The translations under genes and the position numbers were made by a program. The notes beneath the pieces are model-generated. The model did no database searches, was not told the origin of the DNA, and saw only the letters and a program-made list of their open reading frames with translations. A stretch of DNA of 64,000 nucleotides from Mesorhizobium plurifarium (GTDB lineage: Bacteria > Pseudomonadota > Alphaproteobacteria > Rhizobiales > Rhizobiaceae): positions 257,319 to 321,318 of the forward strand of contig CCNB01000012.1 in assembly GCA_000824785.1 (NCBI GenBank). Direction: 5' to 3'. This document shows positions 43,500 to 50,951 of this stretch, piece after piece (the stretch's first letter is position 1; each line of letters starts with the position of its first letter).

Positions 43500-43537
43500 T
43501 TCCGTTACCTGTATTTCGCCAGCGGCACCGTTGCCGC
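43497..43537 (-). promoter_or_regulatory. ANTAR-type antiterminator module a
   Basis: P1a: stem GCGGC/GCCGC (43537-43533, 43526-43522) with hexaloop AACGGT. An 11-nt linker follows, then P2a: stem AGGT/ACCT (43510-43507, 43500-43497) with hexaloop AACGGA. Both loops have A1 and G4, the two positions conserved in RNAs bound by ANTAR proteins. P2a shares ACC(T) with terminator T1, so P2a folding prevents T1. It begins 13 bases after the amiR stop, which encodes the ANTAR protein itself. Confidence 0.78.
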
Positions 43538-43550
43538 CAATTTGAAAACG

Positions 43551-44222
43551 CTAGCTGAGAAGATCGTAGGAGTCAACAATGGCGCTGGCGACCGCGCCGA
43601 TCGTGACGCGCCGTTCCATCGCCTGCCGGCGAAGGTAGTTGTAGGCCTCTTCCTCGGTGATGTTCTTCACCCGCATCAGAAGCGATTTCGCGCGCTCGAC
43701 GCTGCGCATCGTGCGCAGGCTCTCGTCCAATTTATCTATGCGCCCGCGCAGGCGGCGCTCATAGAGGAAATGGCTGCGCGCCAATGAAAGGACCGCCTGT
43801 ACCGAGCGCGTCGTCGTCGGATAGTGGAGCACGCCGTGGGCGGCGCAATTGTGCAGAAGCTTGAGGTCAAGTGGACTGTCGCCGCGATCGATGACGACAA
43901 GGGCAGCCCCCGGTTCTCCGGGGATCCAGGGCAGTCTTTGCGGCAGGTCCGCGGACAGCGTGCAGAACACGGCATCGTAATGAACCGGTATCTGCGGCGG
44001 GATCGGCCATTCGTGATGCACCTGGCAGCGCAACCTTTGCAACTCGCGCACGAGCCGCTCGCCATCGTCGTCTCGGTCGACGATAACGGCAACCTTGAGA
44101 TCCCAGAGCGACTTGGTTGCGGAAGAAGAGGAGGATTGCGTGAAAACCCCACCATCCCTCCGTGGTGCCCCTGCCTGCCCGATCTTGTCGCGACCATTCC
44201 TCATGTCGACGGTCTCTTGCAC
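43551..44222 (-). CDS. amiR: ANTAR-domain antiterminator, amidase operon regulator
   Basis: A 223-residue AmiR/NasT-like protein. Residues about 40-150 form a receiver-like domain without the usual phospho-acceptor set (KVAVIVDRDDDGERLVREL), then a coiled-coil helix (RRLRGRIDKLDESLRTM) and the C-terminal ANTAR RNA-binding domain (AKSLLMRVKNITEEEAYNYLRR). AmiC holds it inactive until amide binds; free AmiR binds paired hairpins in the leader RNA and prevents termination. GTG at 44222 has GGGAGGA five bases upstream. Its predicted RNA targets start 13 bases after its own stop codon. Confidence 0.93.
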   Translation of the reverse strand: MQETVDMRNGRDKIGQAGAPRRDGGVFTQSSSSSATKSLWDLKVAVIVDRDDDGERLVRELQRLRCQVHHEWPIPPQIPVHYDAVFCTLSADLPQRLPWIPGEPGAALVVIDRGDSPLDLKLLHNCAAHGVLHYPTTTRSVQAVLSLARSHFLYERRLRGRIDKLDESLRTMRSVERAKSLLMRVKNITEEEAYNYLRRQAMERRVTIGAVASAIVDSYDLLS

Positions 44223-44248
44223 GATTGTCCTCCCTTGCTGCCGCTTGG

Positions 44249-45409
44249 TCAGGTTAGTTCCAGGGATCGCTGGCGCAGGCTGCGGCCGTAGCCAAGCAAA
44301 TAGGGATCGGATCGAACGCAGCTCGGGGACTCATAGACGAGGTCGAACTGGCCCTGCCGGTTCGCGCGACCGATGCGCGTCCACAGATCCGCATGGCCCC
44401 AGATCGGATTGATGACAACATCGCCCTGTGGCGCCTCGAATTCGGACCCCATCACGGACGACCGCAGGATCTCTGTGTCCATCGACCCGGTCTGCTCCAA
44501 GGTCTTGGCAAACACGTTGACCTGGAAGTACGAAGCCTCCAGGCACATGTTGGTCGGCTCGTCCTCGCCATAGCGCTTCTGGTAGTGGCGCACGAAGGTG
44601 GAGTTGCGCTCGTTGCCGATGCCCTGGAAATAGGGAGCGGCGGTGATGTGGCCCTCGCCGACGTCATGGCCCATGGCGCGGATCTCGGCCTCCGTGGTGG
44701 TGAGGCTGGCAATCGGCATCATCTTCGGGTTGAGCCCGAGCTCGGCATAGGCTTGATAAAGGTAGACCGTTCCGTCGCCGACGACGGTCGAGAAGATCAC
44801 GTCGGGCTGCGCGCGTTTCACTTCACGCATGACCGGCAGGAATTCGGCACGCTTGGCGCCCATGTTGACGTAGGACTCGCCGACAACGCTGCCGCCGCTG
44901 TTGCGGATCAGCTCGCGCATGATGCGGTTGGACTCGCGCGGATAGATATAGTCCGAGCCGATGAAGTAGAAGCGGGTGCCGTAGGTCTGCATCAGCACCC
45001 GGCACAGTTCGACGCTGTTCTGGTTGGGCGTAGCGCCGGTGTAGATGACATTGGGGGAGAATTCGAAACCTTCGTAGAGGGTCGGATACCACAGCAGGCC
45101 GTTCAGCCGCTCGACGACCGGCAGGACCGCCTTGCGGCTGCTTGATGTGTAGCAGCCGAATATGGTGCTGACTCCGTCCTCGACCATCAGCTTCTTGGCG
45201 TAGCGGCCGAAGGCGCTGGCCTCGGAGCCCGGATCGTAACAGATCGGCTCGATCGGCCTGCCGTTGACGCCGCCCGCGGCGTTTATCTCCTCGATCGCCG
45301 TCAGCGTTCCCCTGAATTGCGTTTCCTCGATAACGGCCATGAAGCCGGAGCGGGAAAAGAGGACGCCGACGCGCCACGGTTCGGAGGTATTGCTTGATCT
45401 GGTCAACAT
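44249..45409 (-). CDS. amiC: amide-sensing negative regulator
   Basis: A 386-residue type I periplasmic-binding fold without signal peptide, so it works in the cytoplasm, as in Pseudomonas AmiC (385 residues). RVGVLFSRSGFMAVIEETQ, LLWYPTLYEGFEFSPNVIYTG, FYFIGSDYIYPRESNR and the TTTEAEI region are the AmiC pattern. It binds small amides and controls AmiR by direct contact. Located 26 bases upstream of amiR. The gap to the hydrolase gene before it contains a long hairpin. Confidence 0.93.
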   Translation of the reverse strand: MLTRSSNTSEPWRVGVLFSRSGFMAVIEETQFRGTLTAIEEINAAGGVNGRPIEPICYDPGSEASAFGRYAKKLMVEDGVSTIFGCYTSSSRKAVLPVVERLNGLLWYPTLYEGFEFSPNVIYTGATPNQNSVELCRVLMQTYGTRFYFIGSDYIYPRESNRIMRELIRNSGGSVVGESYVNMGAKRAEFLPVMREVKRAQPDVIFSTVVGDGTVYLYQAYAELGLNPKMMPIASLTTTEAEIRAMGHDVGEGHITAAPYFQGIGNERNSTFVRHYQKRYGEDEPTNMCLEASYFQVNVFAKTLEQTGSMDTEILRSSVMGSEFEAPQGDVVINPIWGHADLWTRIGRANRQGQFDLVYESPSCVRSDPYLLGYGRSLRQRSLELT

Positions 45410-45450
45410 ACGCTCCCAAAGTTCCCCAACTGCGTTTCTTGTTGTCGGAC

Positions 45451-45480
45451 GCGGCCGACCGCAATCCTGCGGTCGGCCGC
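45451..45480 (-). repeat. 13-bp perfect hairpin between hydrolase gene and amiC
   Basis: GCGGCCGACCGCA (45451-45463) and its exact complement (45468-45480) around ATCC. It occupies most of the 79-base gap. No T-run follows on the minus strand, so an RNA-stability or processing role, or Rho-linked pausing, is more likely than intrinsic termination. Confidence 0.7.
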
Positions 45481-45488
45481 GATCGCGG

Positions 45489-46505
45489 TCAACTGGCCAG
45501 CAAGTCCTTGAGCTTGCCGTCCAGGAACTTCACATCCTGCTGGCTCGTGCCGGGGCCGCCGGCAAAGTGACCCCAGATGGACTCGAAAGGAATGAATTTG
45601 GCATTGGGCATGTTCGCCACTTCGAACTCGCTGTCTTCGGGTGGGAAATAGAGATCCGTCCGGCTCGGCATAACGTAGGTCTTTGCCCGAATGGACGACA
45701 GCGCCTTCTTGAAGTCGCCCTTGTACAGCTCGTTGTCGGAGATATCGCCGTTCTGCCAGGTCCACAGCATCGTCAGAAGATTGTTGGCGTCTTTCGGCAG
45801 GAAGAAACCTTCCCAGAATGCGATCAGGAAATCCTCGAGCGAGGAGAAGCCCAGCGTTTCGAGATCCAACTTCTGCCGGTAGAATGCTTGCGAAAAGCCC
45901 CAGCCGGCATAGACCCTGGCCATCGCGCGCAGACCTTTTTCAGGCTTCTTCTCATACCAACCGTTGTTCCAGGCTGCGTCGGCCGTCAGCGCTGCCTTGA
46001 CACCTTCGAGGAAGACGAAGTTGTGCCGCGAGCACTTGGCCGACCCGCAGAACGGAGCAATTCGCTCCACCATCTCGGGATATTGAGCACCCCACTGAAA
46101 AGTCTGCAGCGCGCCCATCGACCAGCCGGTGACCAGCGGCAATTTCTGGACCTTGAACTTCTCCGTCACAAGGCGATGCTGGGCGCGGACGTTGTCGTAT
46201 GCGGTTACCAGCGGAAAGCGGGATGCGTTGTAAGGCTCGGGCGTGTTGCTCGGCGAGGATGAGAGACCGTTGCCGAACATGTTCGGGATGACGATGCAAT
46301 ATTTGGCTGGGTCGAGCGCCATGCCACTGCCGATCAGCCATTCATTGTCGGCATGCTGGCCCGAATACCAGGTCGGATAGACGATGAGGTTGTCCTGTTT
46401 GGCGTTCAGCTCGCCAAATGTTTTATAGGCGAGCTTGGCATTGCGCAGCGTGGCGCCGCGCTGCAGGGCGAAGTCGCCGAGGTCGAAGATTTCATAGTCA
46501 GCCAT
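45489..46505 (-). CDS. alpha/beta hydrolase, homoserine acetyltransferase (MetX)-like
   Basis: A 338-residue alpha/beta-hydrolase of the MetX family. The nucleophile elbow is GWSMGALQ (Gly-x-Ser-x-Gly), a late Asp is in SRTDLYFP and the His in IWGHFAGG. KTFGELNAKQDNLIVYPTWYSGQH, then MFGNGLSSSPSN, matches MetX-like hydrolases that are often annotated as acetyltransferases but work in other pathways. ATG at 46505 follows AAGGAAAG. Between an NCS1 permease and amiC, it may cleave an amide- or ester-containing compound so as to release the inducer. Confidence 0.85.
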   Translation of the reverse strand: MADYEIFDLGDFALQRGATLRNAKLAYKTFGELNAKQDNLIVYPTWYSGQHADNEWLIGSGMALDPAKYCIVIPNMFGNGLSSSPSNTPEPYNASRFPLVTAYDNVRAQHRLVTEKFKVQKLPLVTGWSMGALQTFQWGAQYPEMVERIAPFCGSAKCSRHNFVFLEGVKAALTADAAWNNGWYEKKPEKGLRAMARVYAGWGFSQAFYRQKLDLETLGFSSLEDFLIAFWEGFFLPKDANNLLTMLWTWQNGDISDNELYKGDFKKALSSIRAKTYVMPSRTDLYFPPEDSEFEVANMPNAKFIPFESIWGHFAGGPGTSQQDVKFLDGKLKDLLAS

Positions 46506-46532
46506 ATGCTTCACTTTCCTTGCGAGTTTGAG

Positions 46533-46554
46533 GCGGGCCGCGAAAGCGGCCCGC
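46533..46554 (-). repeat. hairpin between NCS1 permease and hydrolase genes
   Basis: GCGGGCCGC (46533-46541) and GCGGCCCGC (46546-46554) pair perfectly around a 4-base loop. No T-run on the minus strand. Confidence 0.55.
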
Positions 46555-46565
46555 TCGATCCAATC

Positions 46566-47879
46566 TCAAGCGGCCGCCCGTGCAGTCTGCGGCTGCCGGC
46601 CGATTACGGCGTAAGCGATGCCGCCAGCCAGCATGGCGCTGATGGCCGTGGAAAAATGCGGGGCGTAGAATTCGACAATCAGCGCCACGGCCGATCCGAT
46701 TGCCCAGGCGATGAAAGCGGTTGGCCGCCAGTCTTCGCCGATCTCCGCATTCCTGCGGTAGAGATATTGGTCGACAAGCACGATGGCGCCGATCGGCGGC
46801 ACCACAACACCGAGCAGCGACAGCCACTGAATGAAGAAGGCCCACACATTGCCGGCGGCAACCACGATGCCGATGATGCCGAGGACCACCGCCATGATCC
46901 GCATGCGCGTGCCCAGGATCCGTGACCAGCCGGTGGCCGAGTTGTAGAGGCAGTGCGCGCAGACCGAGCCGAGATTGCAATAGAGGAAGAGGAAGGCGAG
47001 CGCCCCGAGCCAACCGATCTGCTTGCCGTTCATGTAGCCGAACATGTTGTCGGTGCCGAACGGGTTTGCGTTCGGCACGGCCAGCGCCGCGGTCATCACC
47101 CCGCCGGCCAGCATCGCGAGAAGATTTGCGAATGGAAACGCCGAGAAGGTAGCGACCACTGAACTGCGCGCATCCTTCGCCCAACGGTTGAAGTCGGCGG
47201 TGACCGTGCCGGCATCGATGAAGAGCGCAATGACCACGGTCAGGCCGATGCCCATCGTCATGGTCGCGGCGCCGTTGTTCCCGGGATAGTTGAAAATTGC
47301 GTTCCATCCGGACGTCGAGGCGGCATCGAGCGCTACCCATCCGCCGAGGATGACGAAAAGCGGCACAGAAACCAGGCCGATGAGGTGGAGGCCACGCACA
47401 CCGATAAAGGTGATGCCGATATAGAGCAGGCCGGCCACGATGGTCATGGCGACGTAGTTCAGGCCATAGGCAGAGCTTATAAGGGCGCCAGTTATCCCGG
47501 TTTGGACCGCATACCACCCCAGCAGCAGCGTCGACAGCAGGCCGGACGCGAAGACATAGCCCTTCTTGCCGAAGACGATTGAAGCCAGAAGGGCGAAGTT
47601 CATGCCGCGCCGCGTCCCCAGAAGGCCGAGCGCGCCGACGTAAGCGAACATGATGAGGTTGCCGATCCCCATCGCCCAGAGCGCGTTGCGGAACCCCATG
47701 CCGAGCACAAGGATGGATCCGGTCATCGCTCCTGTAATGATCATCGGGAACCCGATCCAGACGGTCGTCACCGAAAACGTGCTCCGCCTGGCGGAAATGG
47801 GAACGGGTTCGTGCTCGTATTCTTCGCCAAGGACGTGGTCGACTTCATCGAGCGTATCGATGTCCGTGGTCTTCGTCAT
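46566..47879 (-). CDS. NCS1-family permease (cytosine permease CodB-like)
   Basis: A 437-residue membrane transporter with about 12 helices, of the nucleobase/cation symporter 1 family. After a charged 40-residue N-terminal tail come VTTVWIGFPMIITGAMTGS, NLIMFAYVGALGLLGTRRGMNF and DAGTVTADFNRWAKD, the pattern of bacterial CodB-like members. Substrates of the family are cytosine, allantoin, hydantoins and similar amide-containing rings. ATG at 47879 has AGGAGG five to six bases upstream. It leads the amidase cluster, behind a candidate promoter and an antiterminator-like leader, so it may bring in a cyclic amide. Confidence 0.9.
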   Translation of the reverse strand: MTKTTDIDTLDEVDHVLGEEYEHEPVPISARRSTFSVTTVWIGFPMIITGAMTGSILVLGMGFRNALWAMGIGNLIMFAYVGALGLLGTRRGMNFALLASIVFGKKGYVFASGLLSTLLLGWYAVQTGITGALISSAYGLNYVAMTIVAGLLYIGITFIGVRGLHLIGLVSVPLFVILGGWVALDAASTSGWNAIFNYPGNNGAATMTMGIGLTVVIALFIDAGTVTADFNRWAKDARSSVVATFSAFPFANLLAMLAGGVMTAALAVPNANPFGTDNMFGYMNGKQIGWLGALAFLFLYCNLGSVCAHCLYNSATGWSRILGTRMRIMAVVLGIIGIVVAAGNVWAFFIQWLSLLGVVVPPIGAIVLVDQYLYRRNAEIGEDWRPTAFIAWAIGSAVALIVEFYAPHFSTAISAMLAGGIAYAVIGRQPQTARAAA

Positions 47880-48089
47880 TGCACCCTCCTGGGTCAATCG
47901 CGTTGCGTGACGGCCCGTCTTGCGATTGGACGCCCTTGTCCGAGCCCGCGTTTTCCTCGGTGGAAGTGCTGTCGGCCATGAATTTGTCTGGATGCCTGTC
48001 GCGGCGGCTTTTTTGCCTTTTTCCGCGCCTATCCTCGCCTTCCGGCCGACCGGCGCCTGTTCCCCTTGGCTTCTCGGTCGGTATCGCAC

Positions 48090-48144
48090 AAACGACAAAG
48101 GCCCCCCGATGGCTCCTGGAGCGGAGTCAAAGGGAGGCCCTTTT
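48090..48144 (-). terminator. candidate terminator T3 in the NCS1 permease leader
   Basis: On the minus strand the arm starting AAAGGGCCTCCC (48143-48132) pairs with GGGGGGCCTTT (48107-48097) with one bulge, and a CTCC/GGAG hairpin inside. The T-run is weak (TTTGTCGTTT). Its 5' arm overlaps hairpin P2c. Similar in layout to T2. Confidence 0.5.
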
Positions 48145-48176
48145 GCCTTGATCTGAATGGTGGCCCCGTTGCCACC
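48135..48176 (-). promoter_or_regulatory. ANTAR-like antiterminator module c
   Basis: P1c: perfect stem GGTGGC/GCCACC (48176-48171, 48164-48159) with hexaloop AACGGG (A1 and G4 present). A 10-nt linker follows, then P2c: stem AGGC/GCCT (48148-48145, 48138-48135) with hexaloop AAAAGG, which has A1 but A at position 4. P2c overlaps terminator T3. Same order, stem lengths and linker size as modules a and b, so AmiR probably acts here too. Confidence 0.55.
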
Positions 48177-48198
48177 TACCTGCTTAGCAGGCAACACA

Positions 48199-48227
48199 AA
48201 CCTACATGCAAGGTGGAACCGAGTCAA
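48199..48227 (-). promoter_or_regulatory. sigma70-like promoter of the NCS1/amidase cluster
   Basis: On the minus strand TTGACT (48227-48222) and TAGGTT (48204-48199) are 17 bases apart. A start near 48190 would place module c about 15 bases into the transcript, as expected for a leader-controlled operon. The -10 hexamer is weak. Confidence 0.45.
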
Positions 48228-48522
48228 ACAAGCATGTTCAAGGCGCTGCTGGTTTCGACCTGTTGCGCGCCGCGCGCGGCTCCCGGGACCCGATCGCCTC
48301 CAGGACGAAGTCACAGCCGGATCCATCCGGCGTGATCGACGTGCCGTTGCCGGTTGGCGATGACGGAGAATCGGAGAAATATCCGAGCTGCGGTTCCATC
48401 TCGAAATTGAACTGCCAGCCGATCGCCGATCCCAGCGGCAGGCTGCGCTGGCTGAGCGTCCGGCCCCCTGGAAGCTGTTGTCGTTGCGCGCGATGCGAAA
48501 GCGCCCGTCCACAGTGCACCTG
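48228..48522. other. gene-free region between two operons
   Basis: Lies between the stop of the HAAT ATPase gene (48523) and the candidate promoter. A 93-codon open frame on the minus strand (48238-48519, GTG start) has no recognised domain and only a poor ribosome site; it could be a small protein but is not supported enough to call. Confidence 0.4.
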
Positions 48523-49236
48523 TCAGGCAGGTACAGCGCTTTCGGCTCCACCGAGATAAAGCCGATGCAGTTCGTCCGGCGATTGCCGCAGCCTCGCGCA
48601 GTCACCGTCATGGACGACGCGGCCGCGGCGCATGACATAGGCGCGGTTGCCGATCGAGAGCGCGAGCGCCGCGAATTGCTCGACCAGCACGACGGCCAGG
48701 CCGTCATCGGCGAGCTTGCGCACCGCCGTCATCAGACGCGTGACGATGACCGGAGCGAGACCGGCGGACATCTCGTCGATCAGCAAGACTTTCGGGCGGG
48801 TGAGAAGCGCCCGCGCGATGACCAGCATCTGCTGCTCGCCGCCGGACAGCAGGCTCGCCTTCACCGCGCGACGCTGCACCAGCTCGGGGAACAACGCATA
48901 GGCTTCCGCGATGTCGGCGCCCGGATGCAGGCTGACGCGCAAATTCTCTTCCGTCGTCAGCTGACGGAAGACGGTGCGGCCCTGCTCGACATGGGCGAGG
49001 CCTTCGCGCGATCGGGCGCCGGGCCGTGCCTTCTGCAATTCGCGGCCGTCGATGGCGATGGTGCCGCCGGCGACCGGGATGATGCCCGAAAGGCCTTCGA
49101 GCAGGGTCGTCTTGCCGGCGCCATTGGCGCCGAGCACCACGCTGATCGCGCCGCTCTCCGCGACAAGATCGACCGAGGTGACGACCGGCAATTCGGCGCG
49201 GTTGATCGACAGGTTGGAAACGACGAGCCTGCTCAT
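48523..49236 (-). CDS. HAAT-family ABC transporter ATPase (LivF-like)
   Basis: A 237-residue ATPase. Walker A LGANGAGKTTLL, the signature LLSGGEQQMLVIARAL, Walker B VLLIDEMSAGLAP and the ending VLVEQFAALAL are of the LivF kind. It overlaps the upstream permease-ATPase fusion by four bases. Last gene of the IclR-divergent operon. Ligand unknown: the operon suggests an amino or amide compound. Confidence 0.9.
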   Translation of the reverse strand: MSRLVVSNLSINRAELPVVTSVDLVAESGAISVVLGANGAGKTTLLEGLSGIIPVAGGTIAIDGRELQKARPGARSREGLAHVEQGRTVFRQLTTEENLRVSLHPGADIAEAYALFPELVQRRAVKASLLSGGEQQMLVIARALLTRPKVLLIDEMSAGLAPVIVTRLMTAVRKLADDGLAVVLVEQFAALALSIGNRAYVMRRGRVVHDGDCARLRQSPDELHRLYLGGAESAVPA

Positions 49237-50951
49237 GCCGCCACGCTCTCTTCCTCGATGCCGAGATAGGCTTTCTTCACCGCCCGGTCGCTGAGCACCT
49301 TGGCCGGCGGGCCGGATGCGATGACCTGGCCGAAGTCGAGCACGGTGACCTCCGAACAGACGGCACGCACAAGGTCCATGTCATGCTCGACCAGAAGCAC
49401 CGCCGAGCCGAACAGCTTTGGGATCTCGGCGATCCGCTGGCCGAGCCGCAGCGTCTCCTCGTGCGACTGGCCGGCGGCGGGCTCGTCGAGCAGCACGACG
49501 GCCGGGCGGGCCGCGACAACGCCGGCGACATCGAGCAGACGCCTGGTGCCGGCATCGACCGAAGCCACAAGCGTGTCGGGATGCGGACAGTCGAGCCAGT
49601 CGAGCACCGCTTTGGTCTCATTCGCCGACAGGCCCCTGGCCGCCAAGGCCAGATAACCGCCTACGGTGAGCTCCGGCGCGATACGGTTGGTCTGCCAGCT
49701 GCGGCGCACGCCCTCGCGGGCACGCAGATGCGCCGGCACGCCTTCGAGCGGCTTGCCGCCCAGCCGCACACTGCCCTGATAGGACGACAGGAAGCCGGCG
49801 ACCGCGTCGATGAAAGTCGACTTGCCGGCGCCGTTCGGGCCGATCAGCCCGGCCACCGTGCCGGCGGCAACGCTCAGGCTGACGTTGTTCAGCGCGACGA
49901 CGCTGCCGTAGCGAACGGTGAGCCCCTCGATGCTAAGCGCAGGTCCGGCGGCGCGCTCGATTGGTCCCGGCAATTCCGAGGCGGACGCGACGGCGGCTTT
50001 TGGCGCGCCGGCCGGCAACAGCTTGCGGAACTGGCGCCGGAAGGTCTCGCTCATCGTCTCGCCGGTCGACAGCGCCTGCGCGGCGCCGATGGCGAACAGC
50101 ACGTTGCCGATGTCCTGCGGCCAGTCGAGACGGCGCAGGATTTCCGGGAACATCACGACGAGCAGGCCGCCAATGATCGCGCCCTCGGCGAAATGCGCGC
50201 CGGTCATCACCGACACCGCATAGAGCGAGAGCGACTGCATCATGCTGAAATTCTCGGCGACCAGCGTGCCGAGATAGCCGGCGAGCAGGCCGCCGGAAAT
50301 GCCGGCGACGAAGGCGCTCAGCGCAAAAGCCGACAGCTTGGCGGTGGCGATGCTGACGCCGTGAGCGGCTGCGGCGCGCTCCGAGTGACGCACGGCCAGC
50401 CAGGATGCGCCGAGCCGCGAGCGGCTGACGAATTCGAGTGAAACCGCGATCGCCACATAGAACAGCAGCGCGAAGACGAAATAACCCTCGTCGCTGTCGA
50501 ACAGTTCCGGCCGCGGCACCTGCAGGAAGTCGGTCTGGCCGGGATACGTCATGGTGGCGAGGATAGTGTCGAACGCGGTGGCAAAGGAGAGCGTGACGAT
50601 GGCGAGATTGATGCCGCGCAGCCTGAGCGCCGGCAGGCCGATGGCGATGCCGAACGGCACGGCCGCAAGGCCGCCGATCAGGATCCATGCAACGAGGCCG
50701 CCCGGCGCCTCGGCGAGGTTGAGATAGCCGACCGTCCAGGCGCCGACGCCGGCGAAGGACATCTGGCAGAGCGCGATCATGCCGGTGCGGCCGGCGACAA
50801 GGCCGAGGCTCTGCAGCGCGACGCCGGTGATCAGCACCGAGGTTGCAAGGAACACCCAATAGGAGGGCAGCAGGCCGGCATAGGCGACGCCGCCGGCGAC
50901 GAGCGCGACGACGATAAGAATCAAAGAGGCCCGGAGACTAGCGCGCTTCAT
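49233..50951 (-). CDS. HAAT-family ABC transporter, fused permease-ATPase (LivM-LivG)
   Basis: A 572-residue fusion. Residues about 1-315 form a LivM-type permease (GRTGMIALCQMSFAGVGAWTVG, WLAVRHSERAAAAHGVSIATAKLSAFA-type coupling loop). After a linker, residues about 345-570 form a LivG-type ATPase: Walker A IGPNGAGKSTFID, Walker B VVLLDEPAAGQS, ending KAYLG. The signature motif is degenerate (RRLLDVAGVVAARP rather than LSGGQ). Fusions of this order occur in some rhizobial HAAT systems. ATG at 50951 overlaps the livH-like gene by 14 bases. Confidence 0.88.
   Translation of the reverse strand: MKRASLRASLILIVVALVAGGVAYAGLLPSYWVFLATSVLITGVALQSLGLVAGRTGMIALCQMSFAGVGAWTVGYLNLAEAPGGLVAWILIGGLAAVPFGIAIGLPALRLRGINLAIVTLSFATAFDTILATMTYPGQTDFLQVPRPELFDSDEGYFVFALLFYVAIAVSLEFVSRSRLGASWLAVRHSERAAAAHGVSIATAKLSAFALSAFVAGISGGLLAGYLGTLVAENFSMMQSLSLYAVSVMTGAHFAEGAIIGGLLVVMFPEILRRLDWPQDIGNVLFAIGAAQALSTGETMSETFRRQFRKLLPAGAPKAAVASASELPGPIERAAGPALSIEGLTVRYGSVVALNNVSLSVAAGTVAGLIGPNGAGKSTFIDAVAGFLSSYQGSVRLGGKPLEGVPAHLRAREGVRRSWQTNRIAPELTVGGYLALAARGLSANETKAVLDWLDCPHPDTLVASVDAGTRRLLDVAGVVAARPAVVLLDEPAAGQSHEETLRLGQRIAEIPKLFGSAVLLVEHDMDLVRAVCSEVTVLDFGQVIASGPPAKVLSDRAVKKAYLGIEEESVAA

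Noticed and set aside
48205..48232. Possible sigma54 promoter before the NCS1 permease
   Set aside because: The GG and GC elements of the best candidate are nine rather than ten bases apart, and no enhancer-binding regulator is encoded nearby.
46566..48707. Extended N terminus of the NCS1 permease (about 276 extra residues)
   Set aside because: The extension is Arg/Ser-rich, crosses the candidate leader and promoter, and overlaps the ATPase gene; a strong AGGAGG precedes the ATG at 47879.
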